A stretch of DNA of 33,753 nt from Haliscomenobacteraceae bacterium (GCA_947501115.1 CANMVX010000040.1:1-33753); one strand, 5' to 3'. Counted from the stretch's first letter, positions 8,028 to 16,075 are shown. The notes: generated from the sequence alone by a model not told the origin. A program made the numbers and translations.

Positions 8028-8949
8028 AGTAGTTTTCATGCCAGGAAAATACCTCGTTTACAATCTTTTCCTTTTCTTTTTCTATATGTTTAATAAGAGA
8101 AAGGGAAATGGGTCCATGTTTCTTCCCTTTAAGCCAAATTAATTGCCAGGTTGATATAATAGGTAAACCTGGTAATGGTATGATATGAAGTTCTTTATTT
8201 AATAACTCCCTTTTTATACCTATTAATGGCATAATGGAAAAACCAAATCCCGCAAGAATGGCCTGTTTTACGGCTTCATTTGATGTTAGCTCCATTTTTT
8301 TTGTAACTCTAATATTATTTCGCTCAATAAAATTTTCCATTATTTTCCTGGTTCCAGACCCCTGCTCCCTGTAAATTAAAGGTAAATTAGTAAAGCAATC
8401 TTTTAAAGATTGATCCTTTTTAAGGTGAATTTTGGTTTTTCCAACAAAAAATAACTTATTCTGAAGTATATCCAGTTGGTCCGTCTGAATGGTTTTTGGT
8501 AATTCGGAGACCAAGGCAAAGTCAACCTCATTAGAATTGAAGCTATCAACCACTTTATTTTTATTGGTAACATCCATCATTAGTTCAATACCAGGATGCA
8601 TTGTTAAAAAGGAAGATAAAAAATAGGGTAAAATATATTTGCCGGTTGAAACCGTCGAAATAGTTAACCGTCCAGATAATTGTCCCCTATAGGCCAAGGT
8701 TTTAAAATTAATAGCCTGTACCTGCTCTAAAATGTTTTCAACCGACTCAGCCACCTCACGCCCAAAGGCCGTTATGTAAATTCTTCTTCCAATAACCTCG
8801 GTTAATGGAATATCAAACTGTTCTTGAAAGTTTTTAAGTTGTATGGAAACAGCAGGTTGGGTAAGGTGAAGTTCTTCAGCCGCCCTTGTCACACTCTGGG
8901 TTTGCACTACTTTTAGAAAAATCTGCAATTGATTAAGCGTATAGTTCAT
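8026..8949 (-). CDS. LysR family transcriptional regulator (CbbR/CmpR-like by context)
   Basis: A 307-residue protein. The winged helix-turn-helix occupies residues 1-60 (NQLQIFLKVVQTQSVTRAAEELHLTQPAVS...), followed by the linker helix and a periplasmic-binding-like effector domain with the usual start LSGRLTISTVSTGKYILP (about 93-110). It diverges from a small membrane protein, a DUF6671 gene and an SbtA-like bicarbonate permease. LysR proteins beside inorganic-carbon genes (CbbR, CmpR, CcmR) sense carbon metabolites, so I infer control of the SbtA gene. That is context only: the sequence itself does not show the effector. Confidence 0.93.
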   Translation of the reverse strand: MNYTLNQLQIFLKVVQTQSVTRAAEELHLTQPAVSIQLKNFQEQFDIPLTEVIGRRIYITAFGREVAESVENILEQVQAINFKTLAYRGQLSGRLTISTVSTGKYILPYFLSSFLTMHPGIELMMDVTNKNKVVDSFNSNEVDFALVSELPKTIQTDQLDILQNKLFFVGKTKIHLKKDQSLKDCFTNLPLIYREQGSGTRKIMENFIERNNIRVTKKMELTSNEAVKQAILAGFGFSIMPLIGIKRELLNKELHIIPLPGLPIISTWQLIWLKGKKHGPISLSLIKHIEKEKEKIVNEVFSWHENY

Positions 8950-8960
8950 AAATACTGTTT

Positions 8961-9018
8961 ATGCAAATGATTGTAAATATAAATAAAAAATTATGAATTA
9001 AAATTAACAAATTTGCAT
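8961..9018. promoter_or_regulatory. Candidate LysR operator: distant inverted repeat ATGCAAAT/ATTTGCAT
   Basis: ATGCAAAT (8961-8968) and ATTTGCAT (9011-9018) are perfect inverted copies 42 bases apart in the 88-base gap between the divergent LysR gene and the SbtA operon. One copy lies near each start. LysR tetramers bind two separated sites in such gaps, so these are plausible contact points. Confidence 0.4.
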
Positions 9019-9037
9019 GAGATAAAAAATAATAAAT

Positions 9038-9223
9038 ATGTCGAAGGTAACAATTAAATTTTATTTGGTTTTGATATTATTCATATTCCTGTTTATTGCT
9101 GCGTTTTTTACCAAAGACGCTATTCAAACAAATCTATTTGCCTCCATCGCATTTCTCTTGTTTGTCGCAGGGATAAGAAATTTTAGTCGGCAGTCTGTTA
9201 AAAAAACAGGAATAAATGTTTGA
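9038..9223 (+). CDS. Small two-helix membrane protein, function unknown
   Basis: A 61-residue protein with two hydrophobic segments (about 6-24 and 32-46), separated by a short polar loop and ended by a basic tail (RNFSRQSVKKTG). I do not recognise a family. Evidence that it is a gene: it begins the operon divergent from the LysR gene, and its stop overlaps the next start (ATGTTTGA, 9216-9223), which suggests translational coupling. It could be a membrane partner of the SbtA-like permease, but nothing in the sequence proves it. Confidence 0.65.
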   Translation: MSKVTIKFYLVLILFIFLFIAAFFTKDAIQTNLFASIAFLLFVAGIRNFSRQSVKKTGINV

Positions 9224-10052
9224 AGGAAGACGCCTTGTAATTGCCACAAAACATGGAAAAGAAGCATTGATTGCTCCCATATTAGAAAGGGAATTGGGGG
9301 TTCATTGTTTTACCTTGCCAACATTTGATTCTGATTTATTTGGTACTTTTTCAGGTGAGGTGGAACGATTAGACGATGCCTTACTCACCGCCCGATTGAA
9401 ATGTGAGAAGGCCATGGAAATAGCACAATGTGATTTAGCTATTGCCAGCGAGGGTTCTTTCGGAAGCCATCCTTCATTTTACTTCCTTCCCGCTGACGAT
9501 GAAGTTATATTGCTGGTAGATAAAAAACAAGATGCCTCCTTTTCGGCCAGGGAATTAAGTATCGATACTAATTTTAATGGCGCAGAAATTTCTAGCTATG
9601 AAGAACTCACCGACTTCGCTAATAGGTCAAAATTTCCAAGCCATGGGCTTATTTTGAGAAAATCAAAATCCAGCAGCGAAAACATAATCAAAGGAATCAC
9701 AGATTGGCCTGTTTTGAAGGAATCTTTTGATAAACTTATTAAGGGTAGTTCTTCCCTTTTTGTTGAAACAGATATGAGGGCCATGTACAATCCGTCGAGA
9801 ATGAAGGTCATAGCATTAGCGGCTGAAAGGTTGGTTGCTACATTAAAATCAACTTGTCCTTCCTGTCATTTTCCCGGATTTTCCATAGTCAAAATGAAGG
9901 AGGGTTTACCCTGCGAACTATGCCAATTTCCTACCCGATCCATTATTAGTCATATTTATACATGTCAAAAATGTTTGGAAACAAAAGAATTCTTGTATCC
10001 GAATCAGAAAATGGCAGAGGATCCTGCCTTTTGTGATTATTGTAATCCTTAA
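9216..10052 (+). CDS. DUF6671-like protein with C-terminal zinc-ribbon cysteines
   Basis: A 278-residue soluble protein. The N-terminal part (MFEGRRLVIATKHGKE, LAIASEGSFGSHP) matches what I know of DUF6671. The C-terminal 70 residues hold paired cysteines CPSCH, CELCQ, CQKC and CDYC, enough for two zinc sites. No catalytic motif is recognised and the function of the family is unknown. It overlaps the 61-residue membrane protein by eight bases and precedes the SbtA-like permease by 41 bases, so a role tied to bicarbonate or a related solute is likely, perhaps as a regulator analogous in place, but not in fold, to SbtB. Confidence 0.75.
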   Translation: MFEGRRLVIATKHGKEALIAPILERELGVHCFTLPTFDSDLFGTFSGEVERLDDALLTARLKCEKAMEIAQCDLAIASEGSFGSHPSFYFLPADDEVILLVDKKQDASFSARELSIDTNFNGAEISSYEELTDFANRSKFPSHGLILRKSKSSSENIIKGITDWPVLKESFDKLIKGSSSLFVETDMRAMYNPSRMKVIALAAERLVATLKSTCPSCHFPGFSIVKMKEGLPCELCQFPTRSIISHIYTCQKCLETKEFLYPNQKMAEDPAFCDYCNP

Positions 10053-10093
10053 ATTTTAAGCTTACATACATTTCTTCAAAAGAAACAAAAACA

Positions 10094-11161
10094 ATGAATT
10101 TCAATTTACTAGCTGAAAATTTGACTAACCCTGCCTTACTTTTTTTCGTGTTAGGCGTATTGGCAACCTATTTAAAGAGCGATTTAGAAATTCCGCCCAA
10201 TTCATCTAAATTTATTTCGCTCTATCTGCTTATTTCCATTGGATTCAAAGGTGGACAGGAATTATCACATGAGACCTTTTCCACGAATATTCTTTGGTCC
10301 ATGATATTCGGCATATTTATTTCCATATTTATACCATTTTATACCTTTTTTATACTTAGACGAAAGTTAAATGTCTTTGATTCCGGCGCTATTGCTGCAG
10401 CTTATGGTTCAGTAAGTGCAGTAACTTTTGTAACTGCAACGGCCTATTTAGAATCTGAGCAACTTCTATTGCACGGTTACATGGTGGCCATTATGGCGCT
10501 CATGGAATCGCCAGCTATCATTATTGGCTTAATCCTAATAACTTTCTTTAATAAAGGACGAAAAAATGAAATCGATAAAAAATTTATCTTTAAACATGCC
10601 ATGACCAATGGCAGTGTTCTACTGATTTTGGGAAGTTTGCTAATAGGCTTCCTGGCGAATGCAAAGCAAGCGGAGGGAATTAAGCCCTTTACAAACGACC
10701 TGTTTAAAGGATTTTTATCCATTTTTTTATTAGACATGGGTATTTCAAGTGGCAGAAAATTGAAATCCTTTTTTGAATTTGGCTGGTTCCCCGTATTATT
10801 TGCCGTATTTATTCCCCTAATAAACGGTTGTATTTTTGTTATTTTAAGTTCCTTTGTGACCTCCGAAATAAGTGACAGATTTATTTTCTCGGTACTCGCC
10901 GCCAGCGCTTCCTACATCGCCGTGCCAGCCGCCATGAAAGTTACAGTACCTAAAGCAAATCCCGGTCTGTTTCTACCCATGGCCTTAGCCATCACTTTCC
11001 CCGTCAATATTACCATAGGGTTACCCCTATATTTTTTCTTAGTCCAACAATTTTTAAAAAAAACCGTCCCCGCTCGCACACCCCCGCTCGCACATCCCCG
11101 CTCGCACATCCCCGCTCGCCCCTGCGAAACCCTGCGCAGAACACTGCAAACCCTGCGTTAA
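10094..11161 (+). CDS. SbtA-like sodium-dependent bicarbonate transporter, with aberrant C-terminal tail
   Basis: A 355-residue membrane protein of the SBT family (formerly DUF897). The N-terminus (NPALLFFVLGVLATYLKSDLEIP), the segment SIGFKGGQEL and the repeat AAAYGSVSAVTFVTA/AASASYIAVPAAMKVTVPKANP are hallmarks. About ten membrane helices run to residue 320. The last 34 or so residues (from KKTVPARTPP) are proline- and arginine-rich and are encoded by GC-rich short repeats unlike the rest of the gene. The original stop was probably lost when the repeat arrived. SbtA imports bicarbonate with sodium in cyanobacteria; in Bacteroidota it may feed carboxylases or pH balance. No SbtB-like PII gene is beside it. 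Confidence 0.85.
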   Translation: MNFNLLAENLTNPALLFFVLGVLATYLKSDLEIPPNSSKFISLYLLISIGFKGGQELSHETFSTNILWSMIFGIFISIFIPFYTFFILRRKLNVFDSGAIAAAYGSVSAVTFVTATAYLESEQLLLHGYMVAIMALMESPAIIIGLILITFFNKGRKNEIDKKFIFKHAMTNGSVLLILGSLLIGFLANAKQAEGIKPFTNDLFKGFLSIFLLDMGISSGRKLKSFFEFGWFPVLFAVFIPLINGCIFVILSSFVTSEISDRFIFSVLAASASYIAVPAAMKVTVPKANPGLFLPMALAITFPVNITIGLPLYFFLVQQFLKKTVPARTPPLAHPRSHIPARPCETLRRTLQTLR

Positions 11162-11235
11162 AAACCGTCCCCGCTAACACATCTCCGCTAGCCCCTGCAT
11201 CCTTGTAAGCCAAATCATCGCTAGCCCCCATATCC
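11059..11235. repeat. GC-rich short tandem repeats (CCCCGCTCGCACAT units and degenerate relatives)
   Basis: Units of about 14 bases built on CCCCGCTCGCACAT occur three to four times between 11068 and 11120. Related words continue (CCCTGCG at 11130 and 11151; CCGCTAACACAT; CGCTAGCCCC twice). AAAACCGTCCCCGCT occurs at about 11060 and again near 11162, suggesting a roughly 100-base duplication. The composition differs sharply from the AT-rich flanks. The repeats cover the 3' end of the SbtA gene and the gap to the convergent ABC gene. Confidence 0.7.
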
Positions 11236-13020
11236 CTAATCCATCCTCTCATCAGATAATTGTCTTTCGTATAAATCTAAATAATAAGGACTTATCTTCA
11301 ATAACTCCTCATGGGTACCCGCGTGAGCAACCTCCCCATCTTGAAAAACCAAAATCTTATCAAAATGCAAATTGACATAAATTCTATGCGAAATAATAAT
11401 AGCCGTTTTATCCTTTAACGAAGACTGAAAATAATTAAGAATTTTATTTTCAGTATGGCTATCCACCGCAGACAAACAATCATCTAAAATAAGAATTTCA
11501 GGATTTTTCAACAACGCACGGGCAATCGAAACCCTTTGTTTTTGACCACCACTCAAAGTAATTCCCCTTTCGCCCAAAATAGTATTTAACCCATCAGGGA
11601 AAGTTTTAATTTCATCAGTGAGAGAAGCATCAAAAATAGCCTTTTCTATTTCAGCATCCGAAGCATCAGGCTTACCAAAAGTAATATTTTGTTTTAAACT
11701 ATCTGAAAAAAGAAAAACATCCTGAGGAACATATCCAATTTGTTCGCGCAACCTGCCAAGATTCAAATCTTTAACAAGCACACCATCAAATAAAATTTCC
11801 CCCTCAGATACATCATTCATCCTAAGCAATAACTCCGCAAAGGAAGACTTTCCCGAGCCTGTTTTACCTATAATGGCTATTTTTTCTCCCGCTTTAATAT
11901 GGAGTTGTATATTTTTTAAAGCACAAATACCTGTATCGGGATAAGTCAAACCCACATTATTAAAGACAATATCACCATTGAGTTTAAAATCCTCCGTATT
12001 TCCCGAGAGAATAGAAGGCTTTGTCTGCATAAACTCATTAATCCTTTTTTGACTTGCGGACGCTTGCTGAATAATCGAGGCAATCCAGCCGATAGACGTT
12101 ACAGGCCAGGTTAACATATTTACATAAATGACAAATTCCGCAATGTTGCCAGTAGAAATACTTCCATTTACGACTAAGGTACCTCCTGCATAGACCGTAA
12201 TCAACGTACTAATGCCAATTAATAAGATCATTAGCGGATAAAACAAGGCATTAATTCTTGCCAAAGAAACAGATTGTTGATTGTACTGCTGACTTTGGGA
12301 AGTGAAAAATCCTAGCATAGAATTTTCCTGGGTATAAGCCTTAACTACTCTAATTCCAGCATAAACCTCTTGAGCCGTGTTGTTTAAAACGGCTAATTGT
12401 TGTTGAATTTCCTCGCTTTTCTTGTGTATAAGGTCACTAACATAATAAATGGATATAGACAAAACAGGTAAAGGGATAAGGCAAAACAGGGTTAATTCAA
12501 GGCTAACATTAACCATGGCATAAATGACAAAGGCAAATAAAGAAACCAGATTTATTCCATAGAGAATGGCTGGTCCAAGATACATTCGCACCTTATTCAC
12601 ATCTTCCGTGATTCTGGCCATTAAATCTCCCGTTTTATTTCTTTTGTAAAAGGCGAGATCCAGTATTTGATAATGCTCAAAGATTTCCTTTCGCATATCA
12701 TATTCAATCAATCGGGACATAACAATGATAGTTTGCCTCATGAAATACATGAATAAGCCCATGAGGCCAGCAAAAAGAAGCACAAATAATCCAAAAATTA
12801 ATAATTGTTTTCCCAGAATGGTCTCTAAGCTTCGTTGAAGTTTTGAGCTTTCAAAATTTCGATAAATACTTACGTTGTGTATTACCAGATCTAATGCTTC
12901 CCTGATGGCCTGCGGTTGTAATACCCTGAAATAATTGGAGAGAGAAACGAAGAAAATTCCCCCCAGAAAGTGCCAGCGATATTTCCAAAAAAAGTGATTT
13001 AAAACATATAAATGATTCAT
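11236..13020 (-). CDS. ABC exporter, fused permease and ATPase (MsbA-like)
   Basis: A 594-residue half-transporter with about six membrane helices in residues 15-310 and an ATPase domain in 340-594. Visible motifs: Walker A GKTGSGKSS (385-393), Q-loop VPQD (431-434), signature LSGGQ (489-493), Walker B LILDD (510-514) and H-loop H545. The residue after the Walker B aspartate is D514 instead of the usual catalytic glutamate, as in the degenerate subunit of heterodimeric exporters, yet no partner gene is adjacent. The substrate could be a lipid or drug and cannot be told. It is convergent with the SbtA gene and its start is about 70 bases from the tRNA. Confidence 0.93.
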   Translation of the reverse strand: MNHLYVLNHFFWKYRWHFLGGIFFVSLSNYFRVLQPQAIREALDLVIHNVSIYRNFESSKLQRSLETILGKQLLIFGLFVLLFAGLMGLFMYFMRQTIIVMSRLIEYDMRKEIFEHYQILDLAFYKRNKTGDLMARITEDVNKVRMYLGPAILYGINLVSLFAFVIYAMVNVSLELTLFCLIPLPVLSISIYYVSDLIHKKSEEIQQQLAVLNNTAQEVYAGIRVVKAYTQENSMLGFFTSQSQQYNQQSVSLARINALFYPLMILLIGISTLITVYAGGTLVVNGSISTGNIAEFVIYVNMLTWPVTSIGWIASIIQQASASQKRINEFMQTKPSILSGNTEDFKLNGDIVFNNVGLTYPDTGICALKNIQLHIKAGEKIAIIGKTGSGKSSFAELLLRMNDVSEGEILFDGVLVKDLNLGRLREQIGYVPQDVFLFSDSLKQNITFGKPDASDAEIEKAIFDASLTDEIKTFPDGLNTILGERGITLSGGQKQRVSIARALLKNPEILILDDCLSAVDSHTENKILNYFQSSLKDKTAIIISHRIYVNLHFDKILVFQDGEVAHAGTHEELLKISPYYLDLYERQLSDERMD

Positions 13021-13061
13021 CTATTCTTTTTTATTTTGGAAATGAATGTTGTGTTAAATAA

Positions 13062-13090
13062 TAAAACCAGCCTCACGGAGACTGGTTTTA
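13062..13090 (-). terminator. Terminator of the tRNA-Ala transcript
   Basis: TAAAACCAG (13062-13070) pairs with CTGGTTTTA (13082-13090). An inner CTC/GAG pair extends the stem with one mismatch around an ACG loop. It begins three bases after the tRNA 3' end on the minus strand and ends in TTTTATTATTT. Confidence 0.75.
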
Positions 13091-13092
13091 TG

Positions 13093-13166
13093 TGGAGATA
13101 ATGGGATTCGAACCCATGACCCCTTGCATGCCATGCAAGTACTCTAGCCAACTGAGCTATACCCCC
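13093..13166 (-). tRNA. tRNA-Ala (GGC anticodon)
   Basis: The minus strand reads GGGGGTATAGCTCAGTTGG at the 5' end, a CTTGC/GCAAG anticodon stem with loop ATGGCAT (anticodon GGC), and the T arm GGGTTCGAATCCC. The acceptor stem has G3 opposite U70, the alanine identity pair. The 3' CCA is not encoded: the discriminator A is followed by CA then T. All four arms fold without mismatches that matter. Confidence 0.97.
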
Positions 13167-13177
13167 AAATTAATGGA

Positions 13178-13208
13178 CGAAAATAAGTAATTAAGATAGA
13201 CTTTCCAA
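13178..13208 (-). promoter_or_regulatory. Promoter of tRNA-Ala
   Basis: On the minus strand TTGG (complement of 13205-13208) is followed after 19 bases by TATTTTCG (complement of 13178-13185). This is one mismatch from the Bacteroidota -7 box TAnnTTTG and uses the expected spacing. The predicted start falls only a few bases before the tRNA. Confidence 0.5.
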
Positions 13209-13346
13209 CATTATATTCATTTTATTGCCAAGTTATTTAAAATCTTTATTTTAGCGATGGTTTATTTTTTAGTAGTTGCAACTTTTTGCAAGATATTGCC
13301 ATATTTTAAGCTTAAATTCGTATATTGTTGCATAGTACTTACTTAT

Positions 13347-14171
13347 ATGGAAAGAATTACAGAAATGGCTTCGACCTACCGGCATTTGGAAAAAATGTCC
13401 GTTAATGAGTTGTTAGTGAACATGAATCTGGAAGATCGGACCGTTCCCGATGCAGTGGAAAAGGCCATTCCTCAAATAGAAAAACTGGTTCAGGCCATTG
13501 TGCAAAAAATGCAAAATGGTGGTCGCTTATTCTACATCGGAGCAGGAACCTCTGGCCGACTGGGCGTTTTAGATGCCTCTGAATGTCCGCCTACCTACGG
13601 CGTACCCAAAAATTTGATTATTGGGATTATTGCCGGAGGGGATGTAGCGCTTCGAAACTCCGTAGAGTCGGCAGAGGATAATCAGCTGCAAGCCTGGCAC
13701 GATTTGAAGGCTTTTGATATTGATGCAGCTGATATTGTCGTTGGAATTGCCGCTTCGGGTACTACGCCTTATGTTATCGAAGGATTGAAAAAATGCAGAA
13801 GTGAGGGTATCGCAACCGCTTGCATTACTTGTAATCCTCGGTCTTTGCTTGCAGAGGTTTCCGACTTTCCCGTTGAAATAGTTACCGGTCCTGAATTTGT
13901 TACTGGTTCAACCAGAATGAAGGCCGGTACCGCGCAAAAACTTGCGCTCAATATGATTAGTACTTCTGTAATGATTCAGATGGGGCGCGTTTTAGATAAT
14001 ATCATGGTTGATATGCAGTTGAGTAATCATAAATTAATCGATAGAGGCATAAAGATGATTATGAAACAATTAAATGTGCCTTACAGTGAAGCAAATAATC
14101 TGTTGAATAAACATGGCAATGTGCGCAATGTGCTGAATAATCATGCTCAAAATGTGAGCGTTAATTCTTGA
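13347..14171 (+). CDS. murQ: N-acetylmuramic acid 6-phosphate etherase
   Basis: A 274-residue SIS-domain enzyme that cleaves the lactyl ether of MurNAc 6-phosphate to give GlcNAc 6-phosphate in peptidoglycan recycling. I chose ATG 13347 because MERITE...YRHLEKMSVNELL is the normal beginning; the longer frame from 13257 encodes an unrelated hydrophobic stretch. Motifs: IGAGTSGRLG (64-73), DASECPPTYG with E79, and ESAEDN with E110. The two glutamates are spaced as E83/E114 of the E. coli enzyme. GSTRMKAGTAQK lies near 190-200. Four bases separate it from the kinase gene downstream, so the two form an operon. Confidence 0.96.
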   Translation: MERITEMASTYRHLEKMSVNELLVNMNLEDRTVPDAVEKAIPQIEKLVQAIVQKMQNGGRLFYIGAGTSGRLGVLDASECPPTYGVPKNLIIGIIAGGDVALRNSVESAEDNQLQAWHDLKAFDIDAADIVVGIAASGTTPYVIEGLKKCRSEGIATACITCNPRSLLAEVSDFPVEIVTGPEFVTGSTRMKAGTAQKLALNMISTSVMIQMGRVLDNIMVDMQLSNHKLIDRGIKMIMKQLNVPYSEANNLLNKHGNVRNVLNNHAQNVSVNS

Positions 14172-14175
14172 ATAT

Positions 14176-15030
14176 ATGCCTCCTTTAAATATCCTCCTGG
14201 TAGAAAGTGGTGCAACAAAAGCAAATTGGGCGCTTCTTTCCAATAATGAATGTGTTTTTAAAGAAAAATCACCCGGCCTAAATCCTTATTTTCTTACCGA
14301 TCAGGAAATGACAGATCAATTTATTAGTGTAAGGAAAAAACTACCCAAAGAAATTCATCACATCTATTTTTATAGCACAGGTTGTGGTGCAGAGGATCAG
14401 AAAAAACGTGTGGCCAACCTCCTCGAGAGTGTTTTTGAACCCGACCATAGTGCTTACGTAGATACCGATATTATTGCTGCAGCTCGTTCAATAGGTCAAC
14501 ATAATATTGGCCTGGTTGGTATTCTTGGTACCGGATCTAATGCCTGTCTTATAAAAAATGGAGAGATTGACTCCTCGGCAGGTGGCTTCGGATTTATCTT
14601 AGGCGACGAGGGGAGTGGGGCTGCTTTGGGTTTATTGCTAATCACAGGTTGGCTGAAAAATGAATTGCCTCCAGATATTCAGTTGCTTGTAAATAGCGAC
14701 TTGAACCTTGATAAAGCGGAAATTTTTCAGGCAGTGTATAAAAATCCTTTCCCCAGCAGATATCTGGCCAGTTTAGCTCCTTTTTTCTTTAAACATAAAG
14801 ATTTACCTTGGATAAAAGATAGGGTGAAAGAACAATTTGATTCGTTTGTGAAAAGATATTTTTTAACGCTGATAGATGAAAATCAGGCTGTTAAAGTATA
14901 TTTAATTGGCTCCGTTGCTTATTTTTTTAGCGCTATTATGAAAGATGTACTTAAGGAACATCATCTTGAATTAGGTGCTATTGTTAAAGATCCAATGGAC
15001 GGATTGATAGCTTTTCATACCCATAATTAG
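14176..15030 (+). CDS. BadF/BadG-type amino-sugar kinase (N-acetylglucosamine or N-acetylmuramic acid kinase)
   Basis: A 284-residue ASKHA-fold ATPase. Phosphate-binding segments are VESGATKANWAL (residues 9-20) and GILGTGSNACLI (about 115-126), with the family signature GFILGDEGSGAALG (about 138-151). In Bacteroidota this protein type is annotated as N-acetylglucosamine kinase. In Tannerella a MurNAc kinase (MurK) is encoded beside murQ. The four-base gap from murQ here argues for making MurNAc 6-phosphate, the MurQ substrate. No MurNAc transporter gene is adjacent. Whether GlcNAc or MurNAc is preferred cannot be read from the sequence. Confidence 0.88.
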   Translation: MPPLNILLVESGATKANWALLSNNECVFKEKSPGLNPYFLTDQEMTDQFISVRKKLPKEIHHIYFYSTGCGAEDQKKRVANLLESVFEPDHSAYVDTDIIAAARSIGQHNIGLVGILGTGSNACLIKNGEIDSSAGGFGFILGDEGSGAALGLLLITGWLKNELPPDIQLLVNSDLNLDKAEIFQAVYKNPFPSRYLASLAPFFFKHKDLPWIKDRVKEQFDSFVKRYFLTLIDENQAVKVYLIGSVAYFFSAIMKDVLKEHHLELGAIVKDPMDGLIAFHTHN

Positions 15031-15230
15031 GGGTAGGAATTTTTATCTGTTTGATTATTGCATTTTATTGAATAAAAAAAGAAAATAAATGGCATTAAGT
15101 TGCAAGAAATAGGGCAATATTTTGTATTTTAAGATTTATATTTCTTATTATTGCATTATCTTAAAATTTATAATTTGACTTTCATCTTTATTTTTGATGA
15201 TAATACCTATTTTTTTTTCATAAACACATA

Positions 15231-15243
15231 AGCAGATTCTGCT
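15231..15243. promoter_or_regulatory. Palindrome AGCAGA-t-TCTGCT, candidate operator
   Basis: This perfect 6+1+6 inverted repeat lies in the 295-base gap before the DeoR-type gene, 83 bases from its start. It is the most symmetrical site in an otherwise AT-rich gap and could bind the DeoR regulator itself. There is no second copy before murQ that I can see. Confidence 0.35.
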
Positions 15244-15275
15244 AACTAACCACCCTTTAAAAATTTTATTACCTG

Positions 15276-15312
15276 GCAATCTATTCCCAAAAAAAGAGTA
15301 GATTGCTTTTTT
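15276..15312 (+). terminator. Terminator-like hairpin just before the DeoR gene
   Basis: GCAATCTA (15276-15283) pairs with TAGATTGC (15299-15306), with a 15-base loop, followed by TTTTTTA. It would end the murQ/kinase transcript. Since it stops only 14 bases before the ATG at 15326, it could also attenuate the DeoR gene if a promoter lies upstream. Confidence 0.6.
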
Positions 15313-15325
15313 ATTTAATGTAGCC

Positions 15326-16075
15326 ATGTTAAAAAAAGAAAGACTTTCATTGATTTTGAGGGAGGTGAATATCCACAATAAGGTTATACTCTCTGATTTG
15401 AGTCAGAAATTGGGTGTTTCTGATGATACTATTCGCAGAGATCTTCAGGAACTTGCCGATGATGATAAGTTAATCAAAGTAAGAGGGGGGGCTTTGAGCA
15501 AGTCCTATCAGGCTTATTCCTACAAGGAAAACGATATTTATGCTTATCAGGAAAAAACGATGATCGCCAGAAAGGCCATTAGTATGCTCAAAGATGATAT
15601 GTTGGTGCTGATATCAGGCGGGTCAACAAATTTGGAAATTGCCAGAATCCTTCCTCCCGAGTTGCGCGTAACTTTTGTCACCGTTAGCCTATCAACAGCT
15701 ATGCAATTAATGGAACATCCAAATAGTGAAACCTTATTTATTGGAGGAAATCTCTCTAAAAGTGCAAAAATTGCCGTTGGTGGTGAAGTCATTCAGCATT
15801 TAGGCGAAATTCGACCCGATATTTGCTTTTTGGGTGTGAATGGCATTGATGCAAAAGAAGGGCTTACGGAGCTTGAAATGGAGATTGTTACCGTTAAAAG
15901 GGCCATGATAAAAGCGTCAAGGAAGGTTTACGCCTTAGCTATTGCTGAAAAATTAAATTCTGTAAGGAAAATGAGAGTTTGTAATCTTTCAGAAATTGAT
16001 GGTATTATCACGGAACTTAATCCGCAGAATCCTATCCTTGCGCCCTACCATAATCTGAAAATTCAAATTATTTAA
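15326..16075 (+). CDS. DeoR/GlpR family transcriptional regulator
   Basis: A 249-residue protein. An N-terminal winged helix (residues 5-58, DLSQKLGVSDDTIRRDLQEL, then KVRGGAL) precedes the DeoR sugar-phosphate sensor domain (ISGGSTNLEIARILP near 91-105; FLGVNGID near 171; TELEMEIVTVKRAMI). These regulators usually repress sugar or amino-sugar catabolic genes and are relieved by a phosphorylated sugar. The upstream neighbours murQ and the kinase suggest amino-sugar phosphate as effector, an inference from place only. Its stop is four bases from the convergent priA stop. Confidence 0.93.
   Translation: MLKKERLSLILREVNIHNKVILSDLSQKLGVSDDTIRRDLQELADDDKLIKVRGGALSKSYQAYSYKENDIYAYQEKTMIARKAISMLKDDMLVLISGGSTNLEIARILPPELRVTFVTVSLSTAMQLMEHPNSETLFIGGNLSKSAKIAVGGEVIQHLGEIRPDICFLGVNGIDAKEGLTELEMEIVTVKRAMIKASRKVYALAIAEKLNSVRKMRVCNLSEIDGIITELNPQNPILAPYHNLKIQII

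Noticed and set aside
11068-11120. The short tandem repeats as a possible CRISPR array
   Set aside because: Units of about 14 bases are directly adjacent without unique spacers, and no cas gene is in the window.
10912-11252. Minus-strand frames over the GC-rich repeats, giving Gly/Arg/Cys-rich peptides
   Set aside because: They arise from the tandem repeat and run opposite to the SbtA gene; no family match.
13062-13208. tRNA-Ala as an integration site for a mobile island
   Set aside because: No integrase gene and no direct repeat of the tRNA 3' end were seen on either side.
13257-13346. Thirty extra codons before murQ
   Set aside because: They encode a hydrophobic, Cys-rich stretch not found in MurQ, and a normal start is present at 13347.
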